64,000 nt of DNA from Egicoccus halophilus (GTDB lineage: Bacteria > Actinomycetota > Nitriliruptoria > Nitriliruptorales > Nitriliruptoraceae): assembly GCF_004300825.1 (NCBI RefSeq), contig NZ_CP036250.1:1736001-1800000 (forward strand), in the 5' to 3' direction. Numbering within the stretch: the first letter of the stretch is position 1; each line of letters begins with the position of its first letter. Shown here in pieces: positions 27,758-36,083 of the stretch. Made by a program: the position numbers and the translations under genes. The notes below the pieces were generated by a model that saw only the letters and a list, made by a program, of their open reading frames with translations, was not told where the DNA came from and did no database searches.

Positions 27758-28023
27758 GTTCCGCCGAGTGGCGGCGGAATCCGCTGGCGCTCTGGCGTCG
27801 GTCGGGGGTCCGGATCGTGTTGATCCCACCCGGCGAGGAACATGCACTGGTGCTCGACGGCAGCAGCGCCCTCATCTGGCTCCTGCTCGGCGACGACGGA
27901 CGATCGGCGGATGCCCTGGCCGGCGAGTTGTCGACGTTCTACACCGAGGAGGTCGGTGCGATCCAGCCAGCGCTGACGTCCTTCCTGCACGAGCTCCGTG
28001 GCCTGGGAGTGGTGACGACGTGA
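27754..28023 (+). CDS. PqqD/RRE-like protein 3
   Basis: 89 residues, a near-minimal PqqD domain: VRIVLIPPGEEHALVLDGSSALIWLLLGDDGRSADALAGELS, then TFYTEEVGAIQPALTSFLHELRGLGVV. It is coupled on both sides: ATGA with the BY-kinase and GTGA with the nucleotidyltransferase. PqqD-NTP_transf_5 pairing is common in RiPP-like and HPr-rel-A loci, so this copy probably serves the next gene's product. Confidence 0.75.
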   Translation: MSSAEWRRNPLALWRRSGVRIVLIPPGEEHALVLDGSSALIWLLLGDDGRSADALAGELSTFYTEEVGAIQPALTSFLHELRGLGVVTT

Positions 28024-29108
28024 TCCCGTGGTTGCGGGCGGCCTCCAGCCACGGCCTTCCCGGCGGTCGCGCACCGATGCCTGCTGCCCCGTTGCCCGCT
28101 GACGCATGGACGGAGATGCTCGCCGCCGTGCGGCATCATCGCGTGCTGGGGTTCCTGCAGTCCGCGATCGAGGACGGCGTCTTCCCGGCAACCGACGAGC
28201 AGGCCGAGCAGGTCGAGGATGCGCACCTGCAGGCGATGATCTGGGGCATCCATCTCGAGCGCCGCCTGTTGCGGATCCTTGACGTGCTCGAAACCGGGGG
28301 GGTCGAGGCGGTGGTGTTGAAGGGGACGTCCTCGGCGCACCTGATGTATCCCGACCCGGCGGTGCGCACGTTCAACGACAACGACTTGCTGTTCCGTTCG
28401 GAACAGTTCGACGACGCGATGGGGATGCTCGTGGCGACCGGCTACCGGCGCCTGTTCCCGCCCACCAGCCCGGCGTTCGACCGGCACTTCGGCAAGGGTG
28501 CCACCCTGCGAGGCAGGGGAGGTGACGAGCTCGACGCGCATCGCAATCTGGTGTTCGCCACGTTCGGTCTGCGGATCGAACTCGACGAGTTGTTCCGGTC
28601 GAGTCGCACCTTCGTCCTCGGGGGACACGACGTCCGGACCCTGGGTGCCGAGACCCGTCTGCTCCACGCGTGCTATCACGCGGCGCTCGGTGATCCCGAC
28701 CCGCGGTTGAGCAGTCTGCGCGACGTCGCACAGTTGCTGGCGTTCGGCACCCACAGCATCCCGCACGTGCAATGGCTCGCGCACCAGTGGCGTGCCCAAG
28801 CGGTGCTTGCACGCGCGTTCCGGCTCTGCCGTCAACACCTCGATCTGGAGGTCGGTGGACCGCTCGTCGACTGGGCGGAGCGGCACGAATCCACCCGTGC
28901 CGAACGCCGGGCCATCGAGGCCTATGTCGGACGCAACCGGCATCACGCAGTCAAGCTGCGCGCCTCCTTGCCTTTTCTCCCGGGTCCGCGGACGAAGCTC
29001 CGTTTCGTCCGGGCGGCGCTTCCGTCATCCGGTTTCGTCGAACAGGTCGGTCAGGAGCCGCGCCGCAGCTGGCTCCTTCGTGGCGTGCGAGCGATGTTCG
29101 ATGTCTGA
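28020..29108 (+). CDS. NTP_transf_5-type nucleotidyltransferase
   Basis: 362 residues from GTG overlapping the PqqD-3 stop. It fits the uncharacterised nucleotidyltransferase family PF14907: VVLKGTSSAHLMYPDP (from 98), R116, then NDNDLLF with D120 and D122 as the probable metal site, ELDAHRNLVF, and ETRLLHACYHAALGD with RDVAQLLAFG towards the C-terminus. In lasso-peptide and related loci such enzymes occur with HprK-like kinases and PqqD proteins; their reaction is mostly unknown. Here all partner types lie within 9 kb. It ends the coupled operon, 65 nt before a GT4 gene. Confidence 0.75.
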   Translation: MIPWLRAASSHGLPGGRAPMPAAPLPADAWTEMLAAVRHHRVLGFLQSAIEDGVFPATDEQAEQVEDAHLQAMIWGIHLERRLLRILDVLETGGVEAVVLKGTSSAHLMYPDPAVRTFNDNDLLFRSEQFDDAMGMLVATGYRRLFPPTSPAFDRHFGKGATLRGRGGDELDAHRNLVFATFGLRIELDELFRSSRTFVLGGHDVRTLGAETRLLHACYHAALGDPDPRLSSLRDVAQLLAFGTHSIPHVQWLAHQWRAQAVLARAFRLCRQHLDLEVGGPLVDWAERHESTRAERRAIEAYVGRNRHHAVKLRASLPFLPGPRTKLRFVRAALPSSGFVEQVGQEPRRSWLLRGVRAMFDV

Positions 29109-29173
29109 GCGCATGCAGCTGCGGGTGCGAAGTCGGGGCACGATTGAGCGATCTGGGATGTCATCCGTCCGCC

Positions 29174-30325
29174 ATGGAAAGGGCCGTTGCATTGAGCCGG
29201 TCTCGTGTCCTGTGGGTGATCAAGGGGCTGGGCCTCGGCGGTGCCGAACGGCTGCTCTCCCTGGTCGTCCCGCGCCTCGACGCCGACCGCTTCGTGGTCG
29301 ACGTCGCCTACGTGCTGCCGCACAAGGACGCACTCGTCCCGGGGTTGCGGGCACACGGGGTCCGCGTGGCCGCGCTGGCCCGACCGGAGGACCGGCCCGG
29401 ACATTGGATGCGACGACTGGCGCGGCTGGTCCGGCGCGAGGGGTACGACCTCGTCCACACCCACAGTCCGGTGCCGGCCGCGGTCGTGCGCCTGAGCGTG
29501 CCGAGGTCCGTCACCGTGGTCCACACCGAACACAATCAGTGGGAGCGGTACCGACTACCGACGCGTCTGGCCAACGCGGTCACCTACGGTCGCAACGATG
29601 CCGTCCTGTCGGTCAGCGACGGGGTGACCGGTTCGATCCGCCCGCCGGCTGTCGGTCTTGGCGGTCGAGCACCTGAGACGGAGACGCTGTTGCACGGCGT
29701 CGTGCCGGAGACGGCGCCGCGCGGGCCGGTGGCGAGGCAGGACGCGCGGACCCGCCTCGGATTTGCCGACAACGACCTGTTGATCGGCTGTGTGGCCAAC
29801 TTCACCCCCAAGAAGGATCATGCCGGCCTGCTCGAGGCCTTCGCGCAGGTCCACGTCGAGTTGCCGCGGACCCGTCTGCTCCTCGTCGGGACCGGACCGC
29901 TCGAGGTGGGGCTCAGAAGTCGCGTGACGGACCTCGGGTTGTCTGCGGCGGTGCGATTTCTTGGGCGACGCGACGACGCGCTCGATCTGTTACCGGCCCT
30001 CGATGTGTTCGTGCTCGGTTCGCGCTTCGAGGGACTGCCAATTGCGCTGATCGAGGCGATGGCCGCCGAAGTGGCGTGTGTGGCCACTCGCGTCGGTGGT
30101 GTGCCGGAAGCTGTCCGAGACGGCGTCACCGGTCGTTTGGTGGTTGCCCGTCGGCCGGCAGCGTTGGCCGGTGTACTGCTCGAGCTCCTACACGACGAGC
30201 AACAGCGGCATCGCCTGGCCCACTCGGGTCGAGAGCATGTCGCCGAGCACTTCTCGATCGACCGGGCCGTACAGCGGACGACCGAGCTCTACACCGCGCT
30301 GCTCGCACGTGGGGAGCGGCCGTGA
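29174..30325 (+). CDS. GT4-family glycosyltransferase
   Basis: 383 residues if begun at ATG 29174; TTG at 29192, preceded by GGAAAGGG, is a credible alternative. N-terminal GT-B half: VLWVIKGLGLGGAERLLSLV, the opening of many GT4 capsule and O-antigen enzymes. C-terminal half: FTPKKDHAGLLEAF, LLLVGTGPLE and the donor-binding SRFEGLPIALIEAMAAEVACVATRVGGVPEAV. Acts in the cytoplasm on a lipid-linked acceptor. Follows the nucleotidyltransferase in the same direction. Confidence 0.87.
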   Translation: MERAVALSRSRVLWVIKGLGLGGAERLLSLVVPRLDADRFVVDVAYVLPHKDALVPGLRAHGVRVAALARPEDRPGHWMRRLARLVRREGYDLVHTHSPVPAAVVRLSVPRSVTVVHTEHNQWERYRLPTRLANAVTYGRNDAVLSVSDGVTGSIRPPAVGLGGRAPETETLLHGVVPETAPRGPVARQDARTRLGFADNDLLIGCVANFTPKKDHAGLLEAFAQVHVELPRTRLLLVGTGPLEVGLRSRVTDLGLSAAVRFLGRRDDALDLLPALDVFVLGSRFEGLPIALIEAMAAEVACVATRVGGVPEAVRDGVTGRLVVARRPAALAGVLLELLHDEQQRHRLAHSGREHVAEHFSIDRAVQRTTELYTALLARGERP

Positions 30326-30381
30326 GTCGGACACCGTCGTCGTGGTCCGACGTCGATGGCGCCGAGATCTGCCGGATGGCC

Positions 30382-30402
30382 GTCGGCGGGCGGACCGCCG
30401 AC
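30382..30402. terminator. GC-rich hairpin between convergent genes
   Basis: GTCGGCGG-GCGGA-CCGCCGAC forms an 8-bp perfect stem with a 5-nt loop, in the 125-nt gap between the convergent GT4 and polymerase genes. A second hairpin, GTCGGAC at 30326-30332 with GTCCGAC at 30345-30351, precedes it. No T-run follows, so termination is inferred. Confidence 0.45.
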
Positions 30403-30450
30403 TACGGCTGAGCTCGCGCCCGCGATGCAGGGCAGGGCTGGACTCGCGAC

Positions 30451-31899
30451 TCAGGTCGCGGGTTCGTCTCCGCCCTGCTGCTCGCCCTTCGGAGGGAGGT
30501 ACACGAGCGCTGGCGATGGCTGGCGGCGGAACCGGATGTTCTCCCTGGACGGCGCCGCCGGCGCTCGGTGACCTTGCTCGACGGGCAGAACGAGCAGCAG
30601 CGCGACGAACGGGAGCAGCTGCGCACGCTGTCGGGTCAGGATGCCGAAGTTGCCGACGTTGGAGAACGCGGTGATGAACCCGATGCTGTAGGCCGCCGCG
30701 AGCGTCACCATCGGTTGCTTGAGTATGCGACGTGGCACGCTGGAGAGCCGAGGGAGGGACACCGCGAACAGGCCGAGCAGGAACACCCCTTCCAGGGAGG
30801 TCAGCTGCGCTTGACGATTGTGTGCCTCGGTCGGGAACGGGCGGAACGGGACGGTGATCGCGGCATGCACGAAGTCAACGGGGTTGCGAACCGGCCGGCT
30901 CTCGAATCCCGAGCCTCCCTGGCTGGTGCGGCGATCGGTTTCGGCGAAGATCTGATCGGTCGTCGAACCCTCCACCGACTCGTCCTTGGGTAGTCGGTCG
31001 CCGAAGTTCATGATCAGCACGACGGCGCCCGTGCCGGCGATGATCAGTCCGATCAGGAACCCTGCGGCGCTCTGCTTGATGCTGCGGTCACGGGCTCTCA
31101 CGAGGAAGGCGCCTGCGAACGCGAGGCCGAACAGCGCTCCCATGTGTGGGCGAACCTGATAGGTCGCGAGGGTGCCCAGCACCAACACGAGGTAACCGAA
31201 GCGTTGTCGCGCCAACACACGGGCTCCCCCGTAGGTGGCAAGTCCGAGTCCGAAGACGAGCCAGGCCTCCTTGCCCAGACTGGAGGGCCAGAACACCATG
31301 GTGGGCAGGAACATCACCAGCATGGCGTAGCGGCGCAGATCCGCCCCGGGAGCCGCCAGCTTCGCCGCTTGCACGAACAGGTAGGCACCGACATAGGCGA
31401 GCAGGGAGAAGACGGCGAAGCCGACGAGCACGTGCGCCGGCGCGACGGCGAAGAGCACACCGGAGAGGAAGTCCATGAAGGGCGTACCGGTCTCCCGGGC
31501 CTGCTCGGGCAACTGACCGGATCGGATGACGCCTGCCAGCCTGCGGCCGTTCTCGACGTAGCGGTTGAAGTCCCCGCGTCCGCCGTAGAGGTCGCCCATG
31601 ATGGTGTATCGCGCTATGGCGCCGACCAGTTTCGCGCCCAGGCCGAGCACCAGGATGCGCCGCAGACGGGCGTCGTCCTCTCGGCGCAGGGCCCAACGCA
31701 ATGCGAACAGGATCCCGACCGCCGCGACACCGCCCATGCCGAGCGCCAGAACCTGCGATGCCCCCACCGTGCCCCTCGTGACGATGCGTCGAAGAATACG
31801 GCGAGCCGCGGGCCACCGTGGGCCGTAGGCGTTACGCTCGCCCACGTCTCGGGGCGGGGCTGTTGCCGGGACCGGGTCGTGCGAAGGGCGCACGAGCAC
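30451..31899 (-). CDS. Polytopic membrane protein, probable Wzy-type polysaccharide polymerase
   Basis: 482 residues from GTG 31899 (the first 45 are basic and the true start could be later). About ten hydrophobic segments, for example VLALGMGGVAAVGILFALRW and HVLVGFAVFSLLAYVGAYLFV. A large extracytoplasmic loop sits around residues 300-360 (DRLPKDESVEGSTTDQ onward), a layout common in O-antigen polymerases. Conserved-looking motifs include YGGRGDFNRY, MVFWPSSLGKEAW and YQVRPHMG. No exact family is recognised; its place between GT4 genes and the ABC exporter supports Wzy or a related polymerase. Convergent with the GT4 gene, divergent from the exporter. Confidence 0.65.
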   Translation of the reverse strand: MLVRPSHDPVPATAPPRDVGERNAYGPRWPAARRILRRIVTRGTVGASQVLALGMGGVAAVGILFALRWALRREDDARLRRILVLGLGAKLVGAIARYTIMGDLYGGRGDFNRYVENGRRLAGVIRSGQLPEQARETGTPFMDFLSGVLFAVAPAHVLVGFAVFSLLAYVGAYLFVQAAKLAAPGADLRRYAMLVMFLPTMVFWPSSLGKEAWLVFGLGLATYGGARVLARQRFGYLVLVLGTLATYQVRPHMGALFGLAFAGAFLVRARDRSIKQSAAGFLIGLIIAGTGAVVLIMNFGDRLPKDESVEGSTTDQIFAETDRRTSQGGSGFESRPVRNPVDFVHAAITVPFRPFPTEAHNRQAQLTSLEGVFLLGLFAVSLPRLSSVPRRILKQPMVTLAAAYSIGFITAFSNVGNFGILTRQRAQLLPFVALLLVLPVEQGHRAPAAPSRENIRFRRQPSPALVYLPPKGEQQGGDEPAT

Positions 31900-31906
31900 C
31901 CGAAGC

Positions 31907-33703
31907 GTGGGGTCGGACGTGGGGCAGACACTTCGACAGGCGTTCCACCTGGTCGGGCGTGGGCAATCGCGACGCTGGCTCAGTCTCGTCGTGCTGGCGG
32001 TGATCGCCAGCGGCTTCGAGATGCTCGGTGCGGTGCTCGTCTACGTCCTGCTCGCGCTCGTGGTCGACCCGAGCGGGGATGTCGAACTCCCAATGCTCGG
32101 TGACCTTCGCGCGCTGTTCCCGCGAGTGGCACAGGAGCGGCTGCTGCTGTGGCTGGTGATTGCGATGGCAGTGTTCTTCGTGGTCAGGACGGCCGTACAG
32201 GTCGGTGTCACCTACGTTCAGCAACGGGTCGCCCACAACGCCGGTGCCCGCCTGTCGATCCGTATGGTCGAGGGATACCTCCGCTGGCCCTACAGTTGGC
32301 ACCTGAGCCGCCCGTCCGCGGAGCTGATCCGGAATGGGCATCAGGCCGTCGATCAGTTGATCTCCCAGGTGTTCCTGCCCGTCGTCCGGGTGACGGCTGA
32401 GGGCTTCTTGACACTCGGCATGCTCTTCGTGCTGTTGGCGATCGCCCCCGGGGCGACCGGGATGGCCGTCGTCGTGGTCGGCGCTGCGGCCGCGTTGCTG
32501 TTGTTCGTCGTGCAGCCGCGGCTCAAGGCACTCGGTAGCCGTGCGCACGTCGCGTCCAAGGACGCCTACGCATCCCTCCAGCAGTCGCTGCACGGCGTAC
32601 GTGACATCCGAATACTCGGTCGTGAGCGGCACTTTTCGCGCGTCTATGCGCGCAGCCGGCTGCAGCTGGCGCGCTCGCACTATCTGCGCTCGACCCTCAC
32701 CGAGCTGCCGCACTCCATCATCGAGCTCGCGCTCATCGGATTCATCCTGCTGTTCTTCGGGCTCACCCTGATGCGGGGAACCGACGCGCAGTCGGCGCTC
32801 TCGGTACTCGGCCTGTTCGCCTACGCCGGGTTGCGCTTGCAGCCGTCCCTGCAGCGCATCATCAGCGGCCTGAACAACATCCGATTCTCCGCCGCACCAC
32901 TGGCCGACCTGCACGCCGACCTGCAGGCCATCGAGGGCCTGGAGCGATCGGCTCGCGAGCCGGCACCGCTGCCGTTCGACGTCGGCATCGAGTTGCGTGG
33001 CGTCGCATTTCGCTACGCGACCGCGGACCGAGACGCGCTGGCCGGTGTCGATCTGACGATCCGACCTGGTGAACAGATCGGCATCTGTGGCGCGACGGGT
33101 GGCGGGAAGACCACGCTCGTCGACGTGATCGCCGGTCTCCTCGATCCGGACGCCGGCCAGGTGCTCGTCGATGGGCGGGACGTGCACCGCAATAGCCGCG
33201 CGTGGCAGCGCAACCTCGGCGTCGTGCCGCAGATGGTGTTCCTGGTCGACGGGACGCTGCGCGCGAACATCGCCCTCGGTGTCGCGGACGAAGACGTCGA
33301 CGAAGTCGCGCTCGATGAAGCGATCGAGCTCGCGCAACTGCGGGAGTTCGTCGACTCGGTCCCTGATGGACTCGAGACACAGGTCGGTGAGCGAGGGGTG
33401 CGGGTCTCGGGCGGCCAGCGTCAGCGCATCGCGATCGCCCGCGCGCTGTACCGCCGTCCGCAGGTGTTGATCTTCGACGAGGGGACCTCCGCCCTCGACA
33501 ACATGACGGAGGCGGCCCTCATGAACGCGATCGAACGCCTGAAAGGTTCCCACACGATCATCCTGATCGCCCACCGCCTCTCGACGGTCGAGAAGTGCGA
33601 CCGGATCGTGTTCATGGAGAACGGCCGTGTCGCCGGACTGGGAACCTACGACGACCTTCGGCGCGACAGTCGGGGCTTCCGGGCACTCGCCGGCAGCCAC
33701 TGA
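31907..33703 (+). CDS. ABC exporter half-transporter (PglK/MsbA-like)
   Basis: 598 residues from GTG 31907; GTG 31919 (594 residues) is equally plausible. Six membrane helices occupy about 25-320. The ATPase domain has Walker A CGATGGGKTT (about 394-403), signature SGGQRQR (from 501), VLIFDEGTSALD and the switch His in LIAHRLST. The architecture is that of lipid-linked oligosaccharide flippases such as PglK, but peptide exporters have the same layout, including those in lasso-peptide loci. With PglC-, PglD-, PglE- and PglF-like genes nearby, glycan flipping is favoured. Only 7 nt separate it from the divergent polymerase start. Confidence 0.85.
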   Translation: MGSDVGQTLRQAFHLVGRGQSRRWLSLVVLAVIASGFEMLGAVLVYVLLALVVDPSGDVELPMLGDLRALFPRVAQERLLLWLVIAMAVFFVVRTAVQVGVTYVQQRVAHNAGARLSIRMVEGYLRWPYSWHLSRPSAELIRNGHQAVDQLISQVFLPVVRVTAEGFLTLGMLFVLLAIAPGATGMAVVVVGAAAALLLFVVQPRLKALGSRAHVASKDAYASLQQSLHGVRDIRILGRERHFSRVYARSRLQLARSHYLRSTLTELPHSIIELALIGFILLFFGLTLMRGTDAQSALSVLGLFAYAGLRLQPSLQRIISGLNNIRFSAAPLADLHADLQAIEGLERSAREPAPLPFDVGIELRGVAFRYATADRDALAGVDLTIRPGEQIGICGATGGGKTTLVDVIAGLLDPDAGQVLVDGRDVHRNSRAWQRNLGVVPQMVFLVDGTLRANIALGVADEDVDEVALDEAIELAQLREFVDSVPDGLETQVGERGVRVSGGQRQRIAIARALYRRPQVLIFDEGTSALDNMTEAALMNAIERLKGSHTIILIAHRLSTVEKCDRIVFMENGRVAGLGTYDDLRRDSRGFRALAGSH

Positions 33704-33786
33704 GGTCACCGCACTTCGGCAAGCCACCACAAATGTTCAGCAGCACGGATGGAACGCCGCACCTCACCGGCGGTGGGACGTCGAGC

Positions 33787-35034
33787 ATGGCGCAGCAGGT
33801 TCTCATGTCGCAACGGGAGCATCCGGCGGTGTCTCGAACTCGTGTGCTGCACGTCGTGAATCAAGTCGGCGCCCAGGCTGGTGCGGAGGTGTCGATACGC
33901 AGCATCATCCTCGGATCGCGAACCGACCTCGCTCATGCCGTCGTCGTCCTCCGCTCGGAGAAGGACGGGCTGGAAGAACTGCACGCGGCAGGCGTGCCCG
34001 TCTTCTCTCCCGACAGGACGCTGACCAGGGCCGGCGCGGTCAGGCACGTCATCGGAGCCTGCCGGGCGTTCTCGCCCGATGTGCTGCACACGACCCTGTT
34101 CGATGCTGACTTCGCCGGTCGCCTGGCTGCTTGGATCCGAGGTGGCCAGCGCGTGGTGAGTAGCGTCGTCAACACGCCGTACGCGCCGGAAGCGCGTGCC
34201 GCCGAGCGTGTGTCGCCGCGGAAGCTCTGGGTCGTGAGGTCGGTGGACCGGGCCTTGGCGCGTCATGCCACCAGCGCCGTCCATGCCATCAGCGACGCCA
34301 CGGCAGAGCACGCACGGACGCACCTCGGCATGCCGCCCGAACGTCTGCGATGCGTACCTCGTGGCCGCAGCGCGGCACTGCTCGATCACCGCACGGCAGC
34401 TCGCCGTCAGGACGTGCGAGCGCGGCTCGACTGGGGCAGTCGCCCGGTGGTGGTGAACGTCGCGCGACAGGAACCGCAGAAGGGACACGTGTATCTGGTG
34501 GAGGCCTTCGCGAGGATGCGCGCGGCGCATGGGGATGCGCTGCTCGTCCTGGTCGGGCGCAGCGGTCGCAGCACACCCCAAGTCAACCGGGCGATCGAAC
34601 AGCACGACGTTGGGGACGCGGTCGTGCAGCTGGGAGTGCGTCAAGACGTGGCTGACCTCGTCGCCGCGGCCGACGTCTTCGCGTCTTCGTCCCGTTACGA
34701 GGGGCTCGGCGGGGCGGTCGTCGAGGCCTGCGGCATCGGCACCCCGGTGGTCACCTTCGACGTGCCGGCGGTTCGGGAGGTCGTCGGTGATGCCCACCCG
34801 TGGCTCGTGCCCCTGGGCGACACGGCGGGCCTGGCCGACGCGATCGGTGAGGTGCTGACGTCACCGGCCACGGCCGAGAGGGTTGCAGCGAGGCAGCAGG
34901 CCCGTTTCCGCGACCGCTTCGAACTCGACGCGACCGTGCAGGCCATGGTCCAGTTCTACGAGGACGTGGCCGCCGCTGATGTCGGGCACGGCCGTGTGCG
35001 GCACCGGGTCCCTCCGGTTCGGGTGTCGTGGTGA
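33787..35034 (+). CDS. GT4-family glycosyltransferase
   Basis: 415 residues from ATG 33787 (RVLHVVNQVGAQAGAEVSIRSII is the acceptor-side start; the first 15 residues may be an extension). Donor-binding region: NVARQEPQKGHVYLVEAF, LVGRSGRSTPQ, then SSRYEGLGGAVVEACGIGTPVVTFDVPAVREVV. The EX7E-type Glu pair lies in the last segment. The following GT4 gene overlaps its stop, so the two are co-translated. Sugar specificity unknown. Confidence 0.85.
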   Translation: MAQQVLMSQREHPAVSRTRVLHVVNQVGAQAGAEVSIRSIILGSRTDLAHAVVVLRSEKDGLEELHAAGVPVFSPDRTLTRAGAVRHVIGACRAFSPDVLHTTLFDADFAGRLAAWIRGGQRVVSSVVNTPYAPEARAAERVSPRKLWVVRSVDRALARHATSAVHAISDATAEHARTHLGMPPERLRCVPRGRSAALLDHRTAARRQDVRARLDWGSRPVVVNVARQEPQKGHVYLVEAFARMRAAHGDALLVLVGRSGRSTPQVNRAIEQHDVGDAVVQLGVRQDVADLVAAADVFASSSRYEGLGGAVVEACGIGTPVVTFDVPAVREVVGDAHPWLVPLGDTAGLADAIGEVLTSPATAERVAARQQARFRDRFELDATVQAMVQFYEDVAAADVGHGRVRHRVPPVRVSW

Positions 35035-36083
35035 AGTCATTGCACGTGGTCACCAGTCCCGCGAGGCGCGGTGCGGAAACCTTCGCGATCGAGCTGGTGG
35101 CGGCCCTGCACGATCGCGGTGACGACGCCGACATCGCGGCACTGCATCCGACACCGTCGCAGAACCCTTACGCGATGCGGGTGCTCGGCACCGGCCGGCG
35201 AGCGCCGGCGACCTTGCGTGCCCTGCGGCAGGCCGCCCAAGACGTCGACGTGGTCGTCGCCCATGGCTCGTCGACCTTGGAGGCATGCAGCGTCGCCCTG
35301 GCCGGCAGCGGCACGCCCTTCGTCTACCGCTTCATCGGGGACCCCAGCTACTGGACCGCGTCCTGGCACAAGCAGCAGCTCGTGCGCCTCCTGCTACGCC
35401 GGCCCGCACGCTACGTCGCCCTCTGGCAGGGGGCAGGGACCCAGCTCGCGGAGCGGTACGGCCTACCCAGCGGTCGGATCGGCGTCATCCCGAACGGCGT
35501 TCCGGAAGGGCGTTTCTCCGCTGTTGACGGCCAGCGGGAACGGTTGCGGGTGCGCTTCGACATCCCGCCCGGCAGGCCCTGTCTGGGCTTCGTCGGCGCG
35601 CTCGCCCCCGAGAAGAACCTCGACGTGGCCATCGTCGCCGCTGCGCGCAGCGACGCTCATCTGCTCGTGGCCGGGGACGGCCCAGAACGAACACGACTCG
35701 AGACGCTGGCCGCACGGCTCGCTCCCGGACGCGTCGCGTTCCTCGGGACCCTGGGCGACCCGCGCGAGGTGTACTGGGCCAGCGACGTTCTCGTGCTACC
35801 CAGCCGATCGGAGGGAATGCCGGCGGTCGTCATCGAGGCAGCGCTCGCCGGTGTCGCCACGGTCGCCACCCGGGTCGGCGCCCTGCCGGACATGATCGTC
35901 GACGGTGAAACCGGATTCCTGGTCGAGCCCGATCGGACCGACGCGTTCGTCGCCCGCGTCTCGGACGCCCTGTCGGGCGCGGTTGACGCTGGCCGTCGGG
36001 CCCAGGCCGCGTTCGAGCGGCGGTACACGATGGGGACCGTCTGCGAACTGTGGCGGGCCACGATGCTGATGACAGCATCGTGA
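35031..36083 (+). CDS. GT4-family glycosyltransferase
   Basis: 350 residues from GTG 35031, which overlaps the previous stop as GTGA (an in-frame GTG at 35028 is possible). KSLHVVTSPARRGAETFAIEL opens the N-terminal domain; LGFVGALAPEKNLDVAI, HLLVAGDGPERTRLE and SRSEGMPAVVIEAALAGVATVATRVGALPDMI complete the donor half. Middle of a three-gene GT4 run. Its stop is overlapped by the next start. Confidence 0.86.
   Translation: MKSLHVVTSPARRGAETFAIELVAALHDRGDDADIAALHPTPSQNPYAMRVLGTGRRAPATLRALRQAAQDVDVVVAHGSSTLEACSVALAGSGTPFVYRFIGDPSYWTASWHKQQLVRLLLRRPARYVALWQGAGTQLAERYGLPSGRIGVIPNGVPEGRFSAVDGQRERLRVRFDIPPGRPCLGFVGALAPEKNLDVAIVAAARSDAHLLVAGDGPERTRLETLAARLAPGRVAFLGTLGDPREVYWASDVLVLPSRSEGMPAVVIEAALAGVATVATRVGALPDMIVDGETGFLVEPDRTDAFVARVSDALSGAVDAGRRAQAAFERRYTMGTVCELWRATMLMTAS

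Noticed and set aside
22130-28023. PQQ biosynthesis
   Set aside because: The three PqqD-like proteins are not accompanied by PqqA, PqqB, PqqC or PqqE; the PqqD fold is used as a general peptide-recognition domain.
20455-33703. A complete lasso-peptide gene cluster
   Set aside because: HprK-like, PqqD, nucleotidyltransferase and ABC exporter genes are present, but no asparagine-synthase-like cyclase, no transglutaminase-like B2 protease and no precursor peptide with a Thr at the leader end were found.
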